This document shows, in pieces, positions 1 through 7,183 of a stretch of DNA of 64,000 bases; the first letter of the stretch is position 1; each line of letters begins with the position of its first letter. Source of the stretch: Bacteroidota bacterium (GTDB lineage: Bacteria > Bacteroidota > Bacteroidia > NS11-12g > UBA9320); the NCBI GenBank assembly GCA_018700895.1, contig JABIUV010000031.1, forward strand, positions 98,324-162,323, given 5' to 3'. Below the pieces are notes generated by a model, which had not been told where the DNA came from, did not search any database, and saw only the letters and a list, made by a program, of their open reading frames with translations. Made by a program: the position numbers and the translations under genes.

Positions 1-537
1 TTTAGAATCATTACCAAATACAACCATATACTCCTTATTCTCAGAGATAGATACCTTAAACGATGGAAAAGTATAACCTCGCTGTCCTACATACTCTACT
101 TCAGATAAGAGGATTGGGCTACCTCTCACTTCACCAGTTGCTGCATCTACTGATGAGTAGTACAATCCCATTTTGTTTTTTTGCGGATCGGCAAAGGTGG
201 TAAGCAAGTAATATTCTCCACCAAACTGCACAAAATCATAATACGACATTCGTTTACCATCCATCTTTAAGCTAAACTCTGTCTCACTCACCAAGTTCAT
301 CGCCTCATCAAACTGTTGTATAAAATACTTGGGCTTTAGTGTTACGATAAGTGCCACCCTACGGGTAGGCAATATACTTGCTGCTAAGTAGCCATCACTT
401 GGCTTCTTGTAAATCTCTAAGTACCTGTATCCCTTAGGTTTGAATACCTCCCCATGGGTTTCTGATACGTCTATTTTTTGTGCGATTGCCGCACTGCCTA
501 TGAAAAGTGCGGTAAGAAATATTATTGTCTTTTTCAT
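1..537 (-). CDS. Secreted protein of unknown function, 3' end outside window
   Basis: This frame stays open from an ATG at 537 to the window edge, giving 179 residues without a stop, so the C-terminus is missing. The N-terminus MKKTIIFLTALFIGSAAIAQ is a typical Bacteroidota signal peptide ending in AxAQ, so the product should be exported. The mature part has short alternating hydrophobic/polar segments suggesting a beta-rich fold, for example around YYDFVQFGGEYYLLTTF and GLYYSSVDAATGEVRG. It vaguely resembles a propeller or WD-like secreted protein, but I do not recognise the family and assign no function. The 92-bp gap to the S1/P1 nuclease gene on the same strand holds no obvious terminator. 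Confidence 0.75.
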   Translation of the reverse strand, partial: MKKTIIFLTALFIGSAAIAQKIDVSETHGEVFKPKGYRYLEIYKKPSDGYLAASILPTRRVALIVTLKPKYFIQQFDEAMNLVSETEFSLKMDGKRMSYYDFVQFGGEYYLLTTFADPQKNKMGLYYSSVDAATGEVRGSPILLSEVEYVGQRGYTFPSFKVSISENKEYMVVFGNDSK

Positions 538-629
538 AATTTATTGCTTGATTATTGAGTCTTTTTTTGACGCTAAGCCTTTACTCTAAAACTAATTTTC
601 AGCAGAAATAGTATATGAAATCAGGAAGG

Positions 630-1409
630 TTAGCCATAAATTTCGTTGAGAATTCCTGCGAGTCGCACACCTGCACGCTCTAGTCGCTCTTCTATTGTAT
701 GAATATGGCGATAAATGTATCTGTACTTCAGATTGGTATATTTACCAAAATCATAACAAGCCGTTCTTAAAGATTGGCTCTCTTCAGCCCAACCTATTAC
801 TGTACTCGCCTGCCACTGTGCTACTTGCGTACTATCTACTCCGCGATTGATGTGGTTGCCCCACTCGGTATAACTCAGCCCTTGGTGGTCTATCAACTCA
901 CTGTCCCATACACGATGCAGGTTACTCTCCTCTCCAAAAAACTCTACCTTGACACTATTGCCTCCTCTATCCTCTGCCAAGCCCACGTGAAGCGGTTGAT
1001 GTATGTCGCCTACCAAATGTACCAGTACCATTATTGCAAATTCTTCGTTGGGAACTATTTTAAATTGCTTGGTCTTTAACTCCGCGATTAATGTTTCTAT
1101 AGCCCATATCACGTCACCTTTAGGATTTGGGGTAATATCCTCGTAGCTCTGACCATCGGGGATACTCACATAATGCCAGCTGCCCATGTGTCTGTAAGCC
1201 GTATCCGCTTTTATAAAATCCATAAAATTACCGCTCATCTCCAAAGCGTAATTACTCAATATACTATCTACACGTTGACTAGCTACTTCGCTTAAATGTT
1301 GCTGAGCTACGTAACCCACCACACGATGACCTGTTTTGCCCCAAGCCAAAGCCGATACACTCCAAACACTTAAGATAGTCAAGATTCCTATCCTGCTCCA
1401 TTTCACCAT
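630..1409 (-). CDS. S1/P1 family nuclease (secreted, zinc-dependent)
   Basis: The 259-residue product matches the S1/P1 nuclease (phospholipase C-like) family, which uses three zinc ions to cleave single-stranded nucleic acids and release 5'-mononucleotides. A signal peptide covers residues 1-22; cleavage leaves Trp23 as the new N-terminus, in WGKTGHR, and in this family that Trp supplies zinc ligands together with the following His28. Other ligand motifs are HYVSIP, LVHLVGDIHQPLHVG, DRGGN and LHRVWDSELI. Length is usual for bacterial members. It probably works in the periplasm or outside the cell to scavenge nucleotides and phosphate. Family assignment is firm; substrate preference is inferred. 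Confidence 0.93.
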   Translation of the reverse strand: MVKWSRIGILTILSVWSVSALAWGKTGHRVVGYVAQQHLSEVASQRVDSILSNYALEMSGNFMDFIKADTAYRHMGSWHYVSIPDGQSYEDITPNPKGDVIWAIETLIAELKTKQFKIVPNEEFAIMVLVHLVGDIHQPLHVGLAEDRGGNSVKVEFFGEESNLHRVWDSELIDHQGLSYTEWGNHINRGVDSTQVAQWQASTVIGWAEESQSLRTACYDFGKYTNLKYRYIYRHIHTIEERLERAGVRLAGILNEIYG

Positions 1410-1707
1410 ACCACAATTATAATATGATGAGGCATTTATTAAGGAAGAAAATTGGGTAAATCACAAAATAGCTACACCCTTACAGATAATAAGAAAGACT
1501 CACCGAAGAATAAAGGGACACTCATATAAGCAAATACGCTCCTTACGTTTGGACAAACAATATTGGAAAATCCGTTATGAAAAAAACACTCCATATTAAG
1601 CCAATACAGAACCTGCAATCTAGTACACGGTATAAGGTAAAAATAGATGTGAACGCACTCCAATATTCGACCGCTGTTATCGAGGAATTACCCCCAGTTT
1701 TATACGC
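1410..1707. other. Intergenic debris with a short plus-strand ORF (1577-1735)
   Basis: No convincing gene lies here. A 52-codon plus-strand ORF starts at ATG 1577 and ends inside the palindrome at 1733-1735. Its segment LQSSTRYKVKIDVNAL resembles a strand pair of bacterial Ig-like (Big_5) domains, so it may be a scrap of a large surface protein, but the similarity is weak and the start is arbitrary. A 63-codon ORF on the opposite strand (1472-1663) overlaps it and has no recognisable feature. The stretch looks like gene debris between the nuclease and the MscS remnant. Confidence 0.3.
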
Positions 1708-1745
1708 CAAAAATCATCTAGGGGGTACCCCCTAGATGATTTTTG
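1708..1745. repeat. Perfect 38-bp palindrome centred on GGGGGTACCCCC
   Basis: Positions 1708-1745 read identically on both strands with no mismatch; the centre is between 1726 and 1727 in GTAC. The arms run C, five A, TCATCTAGGGGGT and the exact reverse complement. As RNA it would fold into a hairpin of up to 17 bp with a four-base loop, ending in a run of five U on either strand, so it could act as a bidirectional terminator. It sits directly upstream of a truncated MscS remnant, so it may instead mark a recombination or transposition scar. Which role applies is not visible from the sequence. Confidence 0.85.
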
Positions 1746-1772
1746 AATAACTTTGTTATTCAATTAATAAAA

Positions 1773-1993
1773 GGCACTAAAGATGTAAAGCCTACACAAT
1801 CAGTGAGCCTGCACCTTATGTAGAAACAGAAGAATTTGGCGACCACAACATAAAATTGGCCGCTCGTACACATAGTTCAGATGCTGATTATTGGGATGTA
1901 TTCTTTGGTGCTAATAGAGTATTAAAAGAGGCATTTGCTAAAGCAGGTATCAAGATCAACTACGCAGAAGGTGTACAAGAAGGACACTACTAG
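1773..1993 (+). pseudogene. Remnant of MscS-type mechanosensitive channel (C-terminus only)
   Basis: From 1805 to the TAG at 1991-1993 one frame encodes 62 residues ending with DYWDVFFGANRVLKEAFAKA and GIKINYAEG. The DYWDV(Y/F)F...N..(V/I)K.AF...GI.I motif is the signature of the cytoplasmic C-terminal domain of small-conductance mechanosensitive channels. Just upstream, KDVKPTQS (from 1779) fits the preceding MscS segment but is one base out of frame, indicating a single-base loss near 1803. The roughly 200 N-terminal residues, including all membrane helices, are absent, and the homology begins about 30 bp after the palindrome. It cannot encode a working channel. A good terminator still follows it. 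Confidence 0.75.
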
Positions 1994-2032
1994 TTCAAAT
2001 ACACAATAAACAGATAAATACTTAATTAGAGA

Positions 2033-2058
2033 GGCGTTCCAACGGGACGCCTTTTTTT
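2033..2058 (+). terminator. Rho-independent terminator after the MscS remnant
   Basis: GGCGTTCC (2033-2040) pairs with GGGACGCC (2044-2051) around an AAC loop, followed by a run of seven T. The 8-bp stem includes one G-U pair. Its position 40 bp after the MscS stop suggests it is the original terminator of that now truncated gene. Confidence 0.8.
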
Positions 2059-2107
2059 ATTTTAAAATCTACGAGTTATTGGTGTAATGATACAGAAAAA
2101 GAAAGGC

Positions 2108-2278
2108 TCACATTCCCTTACCAAAAAGACCTTCTTGTCTTCCTCGTTTCTTTTTACCCGATTTCTTTTTGTAGCCTTCCATATCATCTTGAAGTGCAGC
2201 ACAATGCTTTGCTTTACAACTAGACACTCCTGCCGATATAAATAAAGCTAAACTTACGTAAAGAATGGTTTTTTTCAT
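2108..2278 (-). CDS. Small lipoprotein, 56 aa, very basic tail
   Basis: ATG at 2278 opens a 56-residue protein ending at TGA 2108-2110. It starts MKKTILYVSLALFISAG, followed by a lipobox-like VSSC with Cys21, so it is predicted to be exported and lipidated. The mature peptide has a second Cys (Cys26) and a highly basic tail, GYKKKSGKKKRGRQEG, which might bind nucleic acid, lipopolysaccharide or another anionic surface. The signal peptide plus the lipobox are the main evidence that this short frame is real. I know no named family. The terminator at 2033-2058 lies beyond its stop. Confidence 0.6.
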   Translation of the reverse strand: MKKTILYVSLALFISAGVSSCKAKHCAALQDDMEGYKKKSGKKKRGRQEGLFGKGM

Positions 2279-2316
2279 CATTACAAATTTAACGCAAATA
2301 CTCTATTATTATTTTA

Positions 2317-2451
2317 ATGTTGGCAGCAATCATTGGCATCTTATTGTATAAAGCAAGACAATTACGTGTGAACCGTGGCCTGCAACGAGCTAACCTTACT
2401 AAATCAAAATTCAAAAAAACCGCATCTGACAAAGGTCAGATGCGGTTTTAA
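2317..2451 (+). pseudogene. Possible remnant of a membrane histidine kinase linker
   Basis: A 44-codon frame starting MLAAIIGILLYKARQLRVNR and continuing GLQRANLTKSKF looks like the last transmembrane helix and coiled linker that precede the HisKA domain in Bacteroidota TPR or 7TM sensor kinases, where the usual continuation is TKDKLFSIISHDLR. Here it stops within a terminator hairpin (2416-2449), so neither the sensor part nor the kinase part is present. The call rests on a short resemblance only; it may equally be a tiny unrelated membrane peptide or a chance ORF. Confidence 0.3.
2416..2449. terminator. Strong bidirectional terminator
   Basis: A perfect 15-bp stem pairs AAAACCGCATCTGAC (2416-2430) with GTCAGATGCGGTTTT (2435-2449) around an AAAG loop. 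On the minus strand it lies 32 bp after the stop of the YceI-like gene and should end its transcript. Flanking A and T runs on both sides make it usable in both directions. Confidence 0.85.
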
Positions 2452-2481
2452 CAATTCTAATCGCTCTATTAGAAATATGCT

Positions 2482-3114
2482 TTATTTAGCTGTGGCGACT
2501 AGCTTAACGTCAAACTTAACCGCATCATCAATCAGATAATCACCTAAATTTTGAAAGAAATTCCCACTATTGTATGTCACACCCCATAGCGTTCTGTCTA
2601 TGGTAAAAGAAGCATTAACCATTGCCTTGCCGCCATCTACCTGAGCGAAGTAAGGAACAGTTATAGACTTGGTCACATCTTTTATCGTTAGATTTCCTGT
2701 CAAGCTATCAGCAGTTGCTCCAGTCACCTCAAAAGCAGCAGTTGGATACTTCTCCACTTCAAAAAAGTCTCCAGTAGTTAGATGCCCTATTAGCTTCGCC
2801 TTAGATTCGTCGTCCATGCCCTCGTCAGTCACGGTCATCTGAGTAAGATCTATTACAAAGTTACCTCCTGCTATTGCCCCGTTATCCATAGCTAGTTTAC
2901 CTGACTTAAGAGCTACAGTTCCAGTATGGCTGTCTCCGTTAGGCTTGGTACCCTCCCAAGCTATACTACTCTCGGTTGTACTTGCGGCAAAATCACTTGT
3001 TGCACCTGTTGTAGTTTCTACTTCTTGAGCTTCACCTGTTTCTGTCGTTGCTGTCTGATTGTCACACGCCATCAAAAACGCCGCAAACACTGTTACTAAA
3101 AATATTTTTTTCAT
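2482..3114 (-). CDS. YceI-like domain lipoprotein
   Basis: The product (210 residues from ATG 3114) begins MKKIFLVTVFAAFLMAC, a lipoprotein signal with the lipidated Cys at position 17. The frame is open further upstream to 3201, but that start would put the signal peptide 29 residues inside the protein and overlap the divergent receptor gene, so 3114 is preferred. After a Thr/Glu-rich linker (about 18-50), residues 55-205 form a YceI domain, a lipocalin-like barrel known to bind isoprenoid lipids. Typical features are SSIAWEGTKPNG, KLIGHLTTGDFFEVEKYP and AFEVTG. Exact ligand is unknown. It is divergent from the TonB receptor gene and ends at a strong terminator. Confidence 0.9.
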   Translation of the reverse strand: MKKIFLVTVFAAFLMACDNQTATTETGEAQEVETTTGATSDFAASTTESSIAWEGTKPNGDSHTGTVALKSGKLAMDNGAIAGGNFVIDLTQMTVTDEGMDDESKAKLIGHLTTGDFFEVEKYPTAAFEVTGATADSLTGNLTIKDVTKSITVPYFAQVDGGKAMVNASFTIDRTLWGVTYNSGNFFQNLGDYLIDDAVKFDVKLVATAK

Positions 3115-3229
3115 GTTACTGTTTATTTGGCTCGAATATAGATGTACAAACATGTAAATTCCTATTTTAGTTTTACCAATTTCGGAATATTTTTTGAACA
3201 TTAATTATAAACTTGCACCTTACCAGAAC

Positions 3230-5611
3230 ATGCGACACCTCACCTTTGTATTATTTACACTCTTTTTTGGCGGAGTGTTAGCACAGATAACTGTGGTAGA
3301 CGCACAACTAAACCCCATCGCTGGGGCTCAACTCTTTCACGAAAATCGTTTTTTAGCAATATCTAATGATGATGGTGTCCTCCAGATAGACACTTCGTCA
3401 ATAAAAGGCGACACATGGCTGATCAGTCACCCTAATTTTTACCCTCAAAAAGTAACTAAAACATCATTGCTAAATGGCATTACATTGCTACTCAAAATAA
3501 AAGTTAGTAGTTTTCTCCCTATTATCATTACGCCAAGATATGGTGACCGTCTTTCATCGGACATATCGGTAATGGTAGATGCTGTAGTTAGTAAAAAAAT
3601 AGAGCTATTCCAACCCCAAACCGCAGCGGACTTACTCAACATCAATCAAAAGGTTTATATCCAGAAAAGTCAACAGGGTGGCGGCAGCCCTATGATACGT
3701 GGATTTGCTACCAACAGGATATTACTAGTGGTAGATGGTGTACGTATGAACACAGCTATATTCAGAGCAGGGAATGTACAAAATGTAATAAACATAGACC
3801 CCTTTAGCGTAGCAAGTAGCGAGGTACTATTTGGCCCTGCAAGTCAATTTTATGGAAGCGATGCCATAGGAGGCGTACTTAGCTTTACTACCAAAGAACT
3901 AGATTTCAATGATTCTACAACTCACGGCAGTCAAGTGAATCTACGTTTCAGCTCCGCAAGTCGCGAAGGCACTTGGCATTTTGATTATGGTGTTGCAAGC
4001 AAAAAACTCACATCGTTGAGCAGCGTAAGCTTCTCAAATTTTAGCGATTTGAGAATGGGGACAAATGGACCTAGCGAATATACCCGACCTGATTATATAC
4101 TATACGGAGCAGAAATAGGCGACACCATATTACGCAACAGCAACCCAAATCTCCAAGTAATGAGTGCATATAGGCAATTAAACCTTATGCAGAAGTTCGC
4201 TTATAAAATCAATAAAAACCAAATACTAAAGTATGGCCTACACTGGAGTAATACTTCCAATATACCTCGGTATGATCGACTTATACTAAGAGGGAATAAC
4301 GACACATTGGTTAATGGCGATTGGTATTACGGTCCTCAAAGCTGGCTTATGAATAACTTGAGTTATACCAATACAAAGAGAAGTACATTCAGCGACAAGT
4401 TACAAGTAACCGTTGCACATCAATTATTTGGTGAAAGTAGGAATAATAGGCAGTATGGAACCATAGACCTAATACAACGAACTGAACGTCTAAGTGCATT
4501 AAGTGCCAACCTTGACATTCAAAAATTGATGAAGCAAAATCTGACATTTAGCTATGGCGGGGAGCTCGTACAAAATATTGTAGGTAGCAAAGGTCAACTA
4601 TTAGACATAACCAACGGAACGGCTATACCCACAAGTTCCAGATACCCTGATGGATCAACCTGGATCTCTCAAGGAATATATATTAATGCTCAGAGAAAGT
4701 GGAACAAACGACTATCAACAGAAGGAGGAGTAAGGTACAATCATGTTCGTACGAAAGGCACCTTTGACCCTATTTACAATCCATTACCTATACCAAACTT
4801 TGATAATAATAACCAAGCGATAACCGGTTCACTTTCTCAGTTATTAAACTTCGCAAAAGGTAAAATAGGAATCTTAGTGTCTACAGCTTTTAAATCACCG
4901 AACATAGACGATATAGCCAAAGTATTTGATAGTAACCCAGGATATGTAACGATACCAAACCCAAATCTAAAACCGGAGTATGCTTATAATGGAGAAGTAA
5001 ACGGTGAGTATTGTTTTGGTGATAAGGTAAAACTAAGTGCCTCTGTGTTTTACACCTACCTTACCAATGCTCTTTCTACAGCCAGCAGCACTATTAATGG
5101 AGAGGATAGTATCTTTTATGATGGCCGATTAAGCAAGGTACAAACATTAGTAAATCAAGACTTCGCTGCTATATACGGTTCGCAGATTTCTGCGTCTTTT
5201 ATTGTTACCAAAAATCTTGTTTTAAATAGCTCATACACTCTGTTGAAAAGTGAAGCAGGCAATAATGAGCCAATAAGACACATCACACCAAACTTTGGCG
5301 GTACTAGTTTAACCTACTCGCTGGAGAAGGCAAAACTTATCTTGTATACTAATTATAATCAAGAGTTTAAAAATTCTCAATTTACCATTAATGAGCAATC
5401 TGAAGGATTCCTCTACACGAAGGATGACAATGGCTTACCCTACTCTCCTGCTTGGGCTATTTTAAATGTACGGGGCACGTTCCCCATTACCGAAAGCATC
5501 TTTGGGAATGTTGCCTTAGAAAATATTTTAGACAAGCGTTATCGCCCATACAGTTCTGGGATCACCGCACCCGGTCGTAACCTTATCATTAGTATAAAGG
5601 CTCTATTATAG
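3230..5611 (+). CDS. TonB-dependent outer-membrane receptor, haemoglobin/haem-receptor type
   Basis: The 793-residue protein is an energy-coupled outer-membrane transporter. Residues 1-18 form a signal peptide ending in GVLAQ; this favours ATG 3230 over the start 12 codons upstream. A carboxypeptidase-regulatory-like beta domain follows (about 20-90), then a plug domain with the family motif GGGSPMIRGFATNRILLVVD, then a 22-strand barrel ending in ISIKALL. The barrel carries FKSP and NPNLKPE, variants of the FRAP and NPNL boxes of haem/haemoglobin receptors such as HmuR and HemR. Uptake of haem or an iron chelate is therefore likely, but no haem enzymes lie nearby to confirm it. It is divergent from the YceI gene. 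Confidence 0.9.
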   Translation: MRHLTFVLFTLFFGGVLAQITVVDAQLNPIAGAQLFHENRFLAISNDDGVLQIDTSSIKGDTWLISHPNFYPQKVTKTSLLNGITLLLKIKVSSFLPIIITPRYGDRLSSDISVMVDAVVSKKIELFQPQTAADLLNINQKVYIQKSQQGGGSPMIRGFATNRILLVVDGVRMNTAIFRAGNVQNVINIDPFSVASSEVLFGPASQFYGSDAIGGVLSFTTKELDFNDSTTHGSQVNLRFSSASREGTWHFDYGVASKKLTSLSSVSFSNFSDLRMGTNGPSEYTRPDYILYGAEIGDTILRNSNPNLQVMSAYRQLNLMQKFAYKINKNQILKYGLHWSNTSNIPRYDRLILRGNNDTLVNGDWYYGPQSWLMNNLSYTNTKRSTFSDKLQVTVAHQLFGESRNNRQYGTIDLIQRTERLSALSANLDIQKLMKQNLTFSYGGELVQNIVGSKGQLLDITNGTAIPTSSRYPDGSTWISQGIYINAQRKWNKRLSTEGGVRYNHVRTKGTFDPIYNPLPIPNFDNNNQAITGSLSQLLNFAKGKIGILVSTAFKSPNIDDIAKVFDSNPGYVTIPNPNLKPEYAYNGEVNGEYCFGDKVKLSASVFYTYLTNALSTASSTINGEDSIFYDGRLSKVQTLVNQDFAAIYGSQISASFIVTKNLVLNSSYTLLKSEAGNNEPIRHITPNFGGTSLTYSLEKAKLILYTNYNQEFKNSQFTINEQSEGFLYTKDDNGLPYSPAWAILNVRGTFPITESIFGNVALENILDKRYRPYSSGITAPGRNLIISIKALL

Positions 5612-5677
5612 AGCGTAAAAAAGAGCTTTTGCCTTTAGCAAAATCTTCTTTTATGTTTATAAAAGCTGCTTCTGAGC

Positions 5678-6643
5678 TTATTTCTTTTTAGAATCAGGCT
5701 TAGCGATACTTTCTCTCATATCGGTATCTGCTTCTATGTTTTTCATTTTGTAATAATCCATTATTCCAAGATTACCACTTCTGAATGCCTCTGCCATAGC
5801 TTTTGGCACTTCAGCTTCAGCTAAGATTACAAGAGCTCGTGCATCTTGTGCCTTCGCTTTCATCTCCTGCTCTTCAGCTACCGCCATAGCTCTGCGCTCT
5901 TCTGCTTTTGCATTAGCTACTTTAAGATCTGCTTCAGCTTGATCTGTTTGCAGCTCTGCACCAATGTTTTTGCCTATATCTATATCTGCTATATCAATAG
6001 ATAAGATCTCGAATGCAGTACCAGCGTCTAATCCTTTTGCCAAAACTGTTTTAGAAATCATATCAGGGTTCTCCAATACTGCTTTGTGACTCGTAGCAGA
6101 ACCTATGGTAGTTACAATACCTTCTCCTACCCTAGCCAGAATTGTATCTTCACCAGCACCACCTACTAGTTGAGCAATATTAGCTCTTACTGTTACACGG
6201 GCTTTTGCTATCAGTTGTATACCATCCTTGGCTACTGCAGCCACAGGTGGCGTATTAATCACACGGGGGTTTACCGATAATTGCACCGCATCAGCCACAT
6301 CTCTTCCTGCCAAATCTATGGCGGCCGCCATATTAAAGTCCAAAGGAATATTTGCTTTATCAGCCGAGATAAGAGCCTTTACCACATTATTCACATTACC
6401 ACCTGCCATATAATGCGTTTCTAAGTCATTTGCAGTAACCTGAAGTCCGGCTTTATTAGCATTGATAAGTGCGTTAACGATAAGTGATGGTGGAACCTTA
6501 CGTATACGCATAATAATCAGTTGTACAATACCTACACGTACACCAGACACTTGGGCTGTAACCCATAAGCCTACTGGAACGAAGTATAAGAAAACAAAGA
6601 GTAATACTACTCCTATAATAATGAATGGTAAAATTGCTGGCAT
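5678..6643 (-). CDS. floA: Flotillin-like protein FloA
   Basis: This 321-residue protein matches the FloA (YqfA, UPF0365) family of bacterial flotillins, which organise membrane microdomains and influence membrane fluidity. A membrane-inserted N-terminus (about 5-27, [17 protein letters not shown]) is followed by a second hydrophobic segment near [12 protein letters not shown]. An SPFH/band 7 region follows, containing [20 protein letters not shown], then an Ala/Glu-rich coiled coil with repeated [23 protein letters not shown] heptads. Length is normal. It starts 12 bp after the nfeD stop on the same strand, the usual NfeD-flotillin operon in which the two products act together at the membrane. 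Confidence 0.96.
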   Translation of the reverse strand: MPAILPFIIIGVVLLFVFLYFVPVGLWVTAQVSGVRVGIVQLIIMRIRKVPPSLIVNALINANKAGLQVTANDLETHYMAGGNVNNVVKALISADKANIPLDFNMAAAIDLAGRDVADAVQLSVNPRVINTPPVAAVAKDGIQLIAKARVTVRANIAQLVGGAGEDTILARVGEGIVTTIGSATSHKAVLENPDMISKTVLAKGLDAGTAFEILSIDIADIDIGKNIGAELQTDQAEADLKVANAKAEERRAMAVAEEQEMKAKAQDARALVILAEAEVPKAMAEAFRSGNLGIMDYYKMKNIEADTDMRESIAKPDSKKK

Positions 6644-6655
6644 ATTGATTTAGTT

Positions 6656-7123
6656 TTAAGTATTTATTTTTTTTATAAATATTCTATGTTGTACTTTTTT
6701 TACAACTTCTATTTTTCCCTTCGCGAGAATAAATTCCCCGTCGGAGTGTACTTCTACTTTTTGATTATTAATAATAGCAGTACCTGCTGGTCTTAGTGCA
6801 CTCATGGTTATACCTACATCTCCTACTTTCACATCAAGCTTATGAGCGTCATTAGCTTTCCCGTCTATCACATCATTGAGAGCAAACCTACTCCAAGCTC
6901 CGTTGCGAAAAGCTAAAATTAACGCAACCCCAAGAAAAAAACTCGTAGATACTAATACGATGTTGCCATAAAAGTTGCCGTGTCCTTTGTACATATAGGC
7001 TACACCTAACACCAAAAGAACCGAACCAAGTAAGCCAACGACAAATCCTGGGGTGATGAAAATCTCAATCAGAATTAAGGTTATCCCAGTAAGTATTAGT
7101 CCTATTATTAGTGACAATGTCAT
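6656..7123 (-). CDS. NfeD-like membrane protein
   Basis: The 155-residue product has an N-terminal pair of membrane helices (about 5-43), a third at 52-70 and a C-terminal soluble beta domain (about 95-150) of the NfeD/OB-fold type, with VGDVGITMSALRPAGTAIIN and KVEVHSDGEFI as typical strands. It lacks the N-terminal serine protease of long NfeD proteins, so it is the short form paired with flotillins. It is the first gene of an operon with floA, 12 bp apart. The partnership with FloA is known for the family; here it is inferred from adjacency. Confidence 0.9.
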   Translation of the reverse strand: MTLSLIIGLILTGITLILIEIFITPGFVVGLLGSVLLVLGVAYMYKGHGNFYGNIVLVSTSFFLGVALILAFRNGAWSRFALNDVIDGKANDAHKLDVKVGDVGITMSALRPAGTAIINNQKVEVHSDGEFILAKGKIEVVKKVQHRIFIKKINT

Positions 7124-7183
7124 AGACAGCAGCTAATGTAGTATATTTTTTTACAATGTAACCTTAAAAGCTCAATCTAAAAA

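Noticed and set aside
1472..1663. 63-codon minus-strand ORF
   Set aside because: No start context, motif or plausible composition; lies in a debris region and overlaps a competing plus-strand frame.
5612..5677. Terminator between the TonB receptor and floA
   Set aside because: Only a weak TTTTGC/GCAAAA hairpin is present; too short to claim with confidence.
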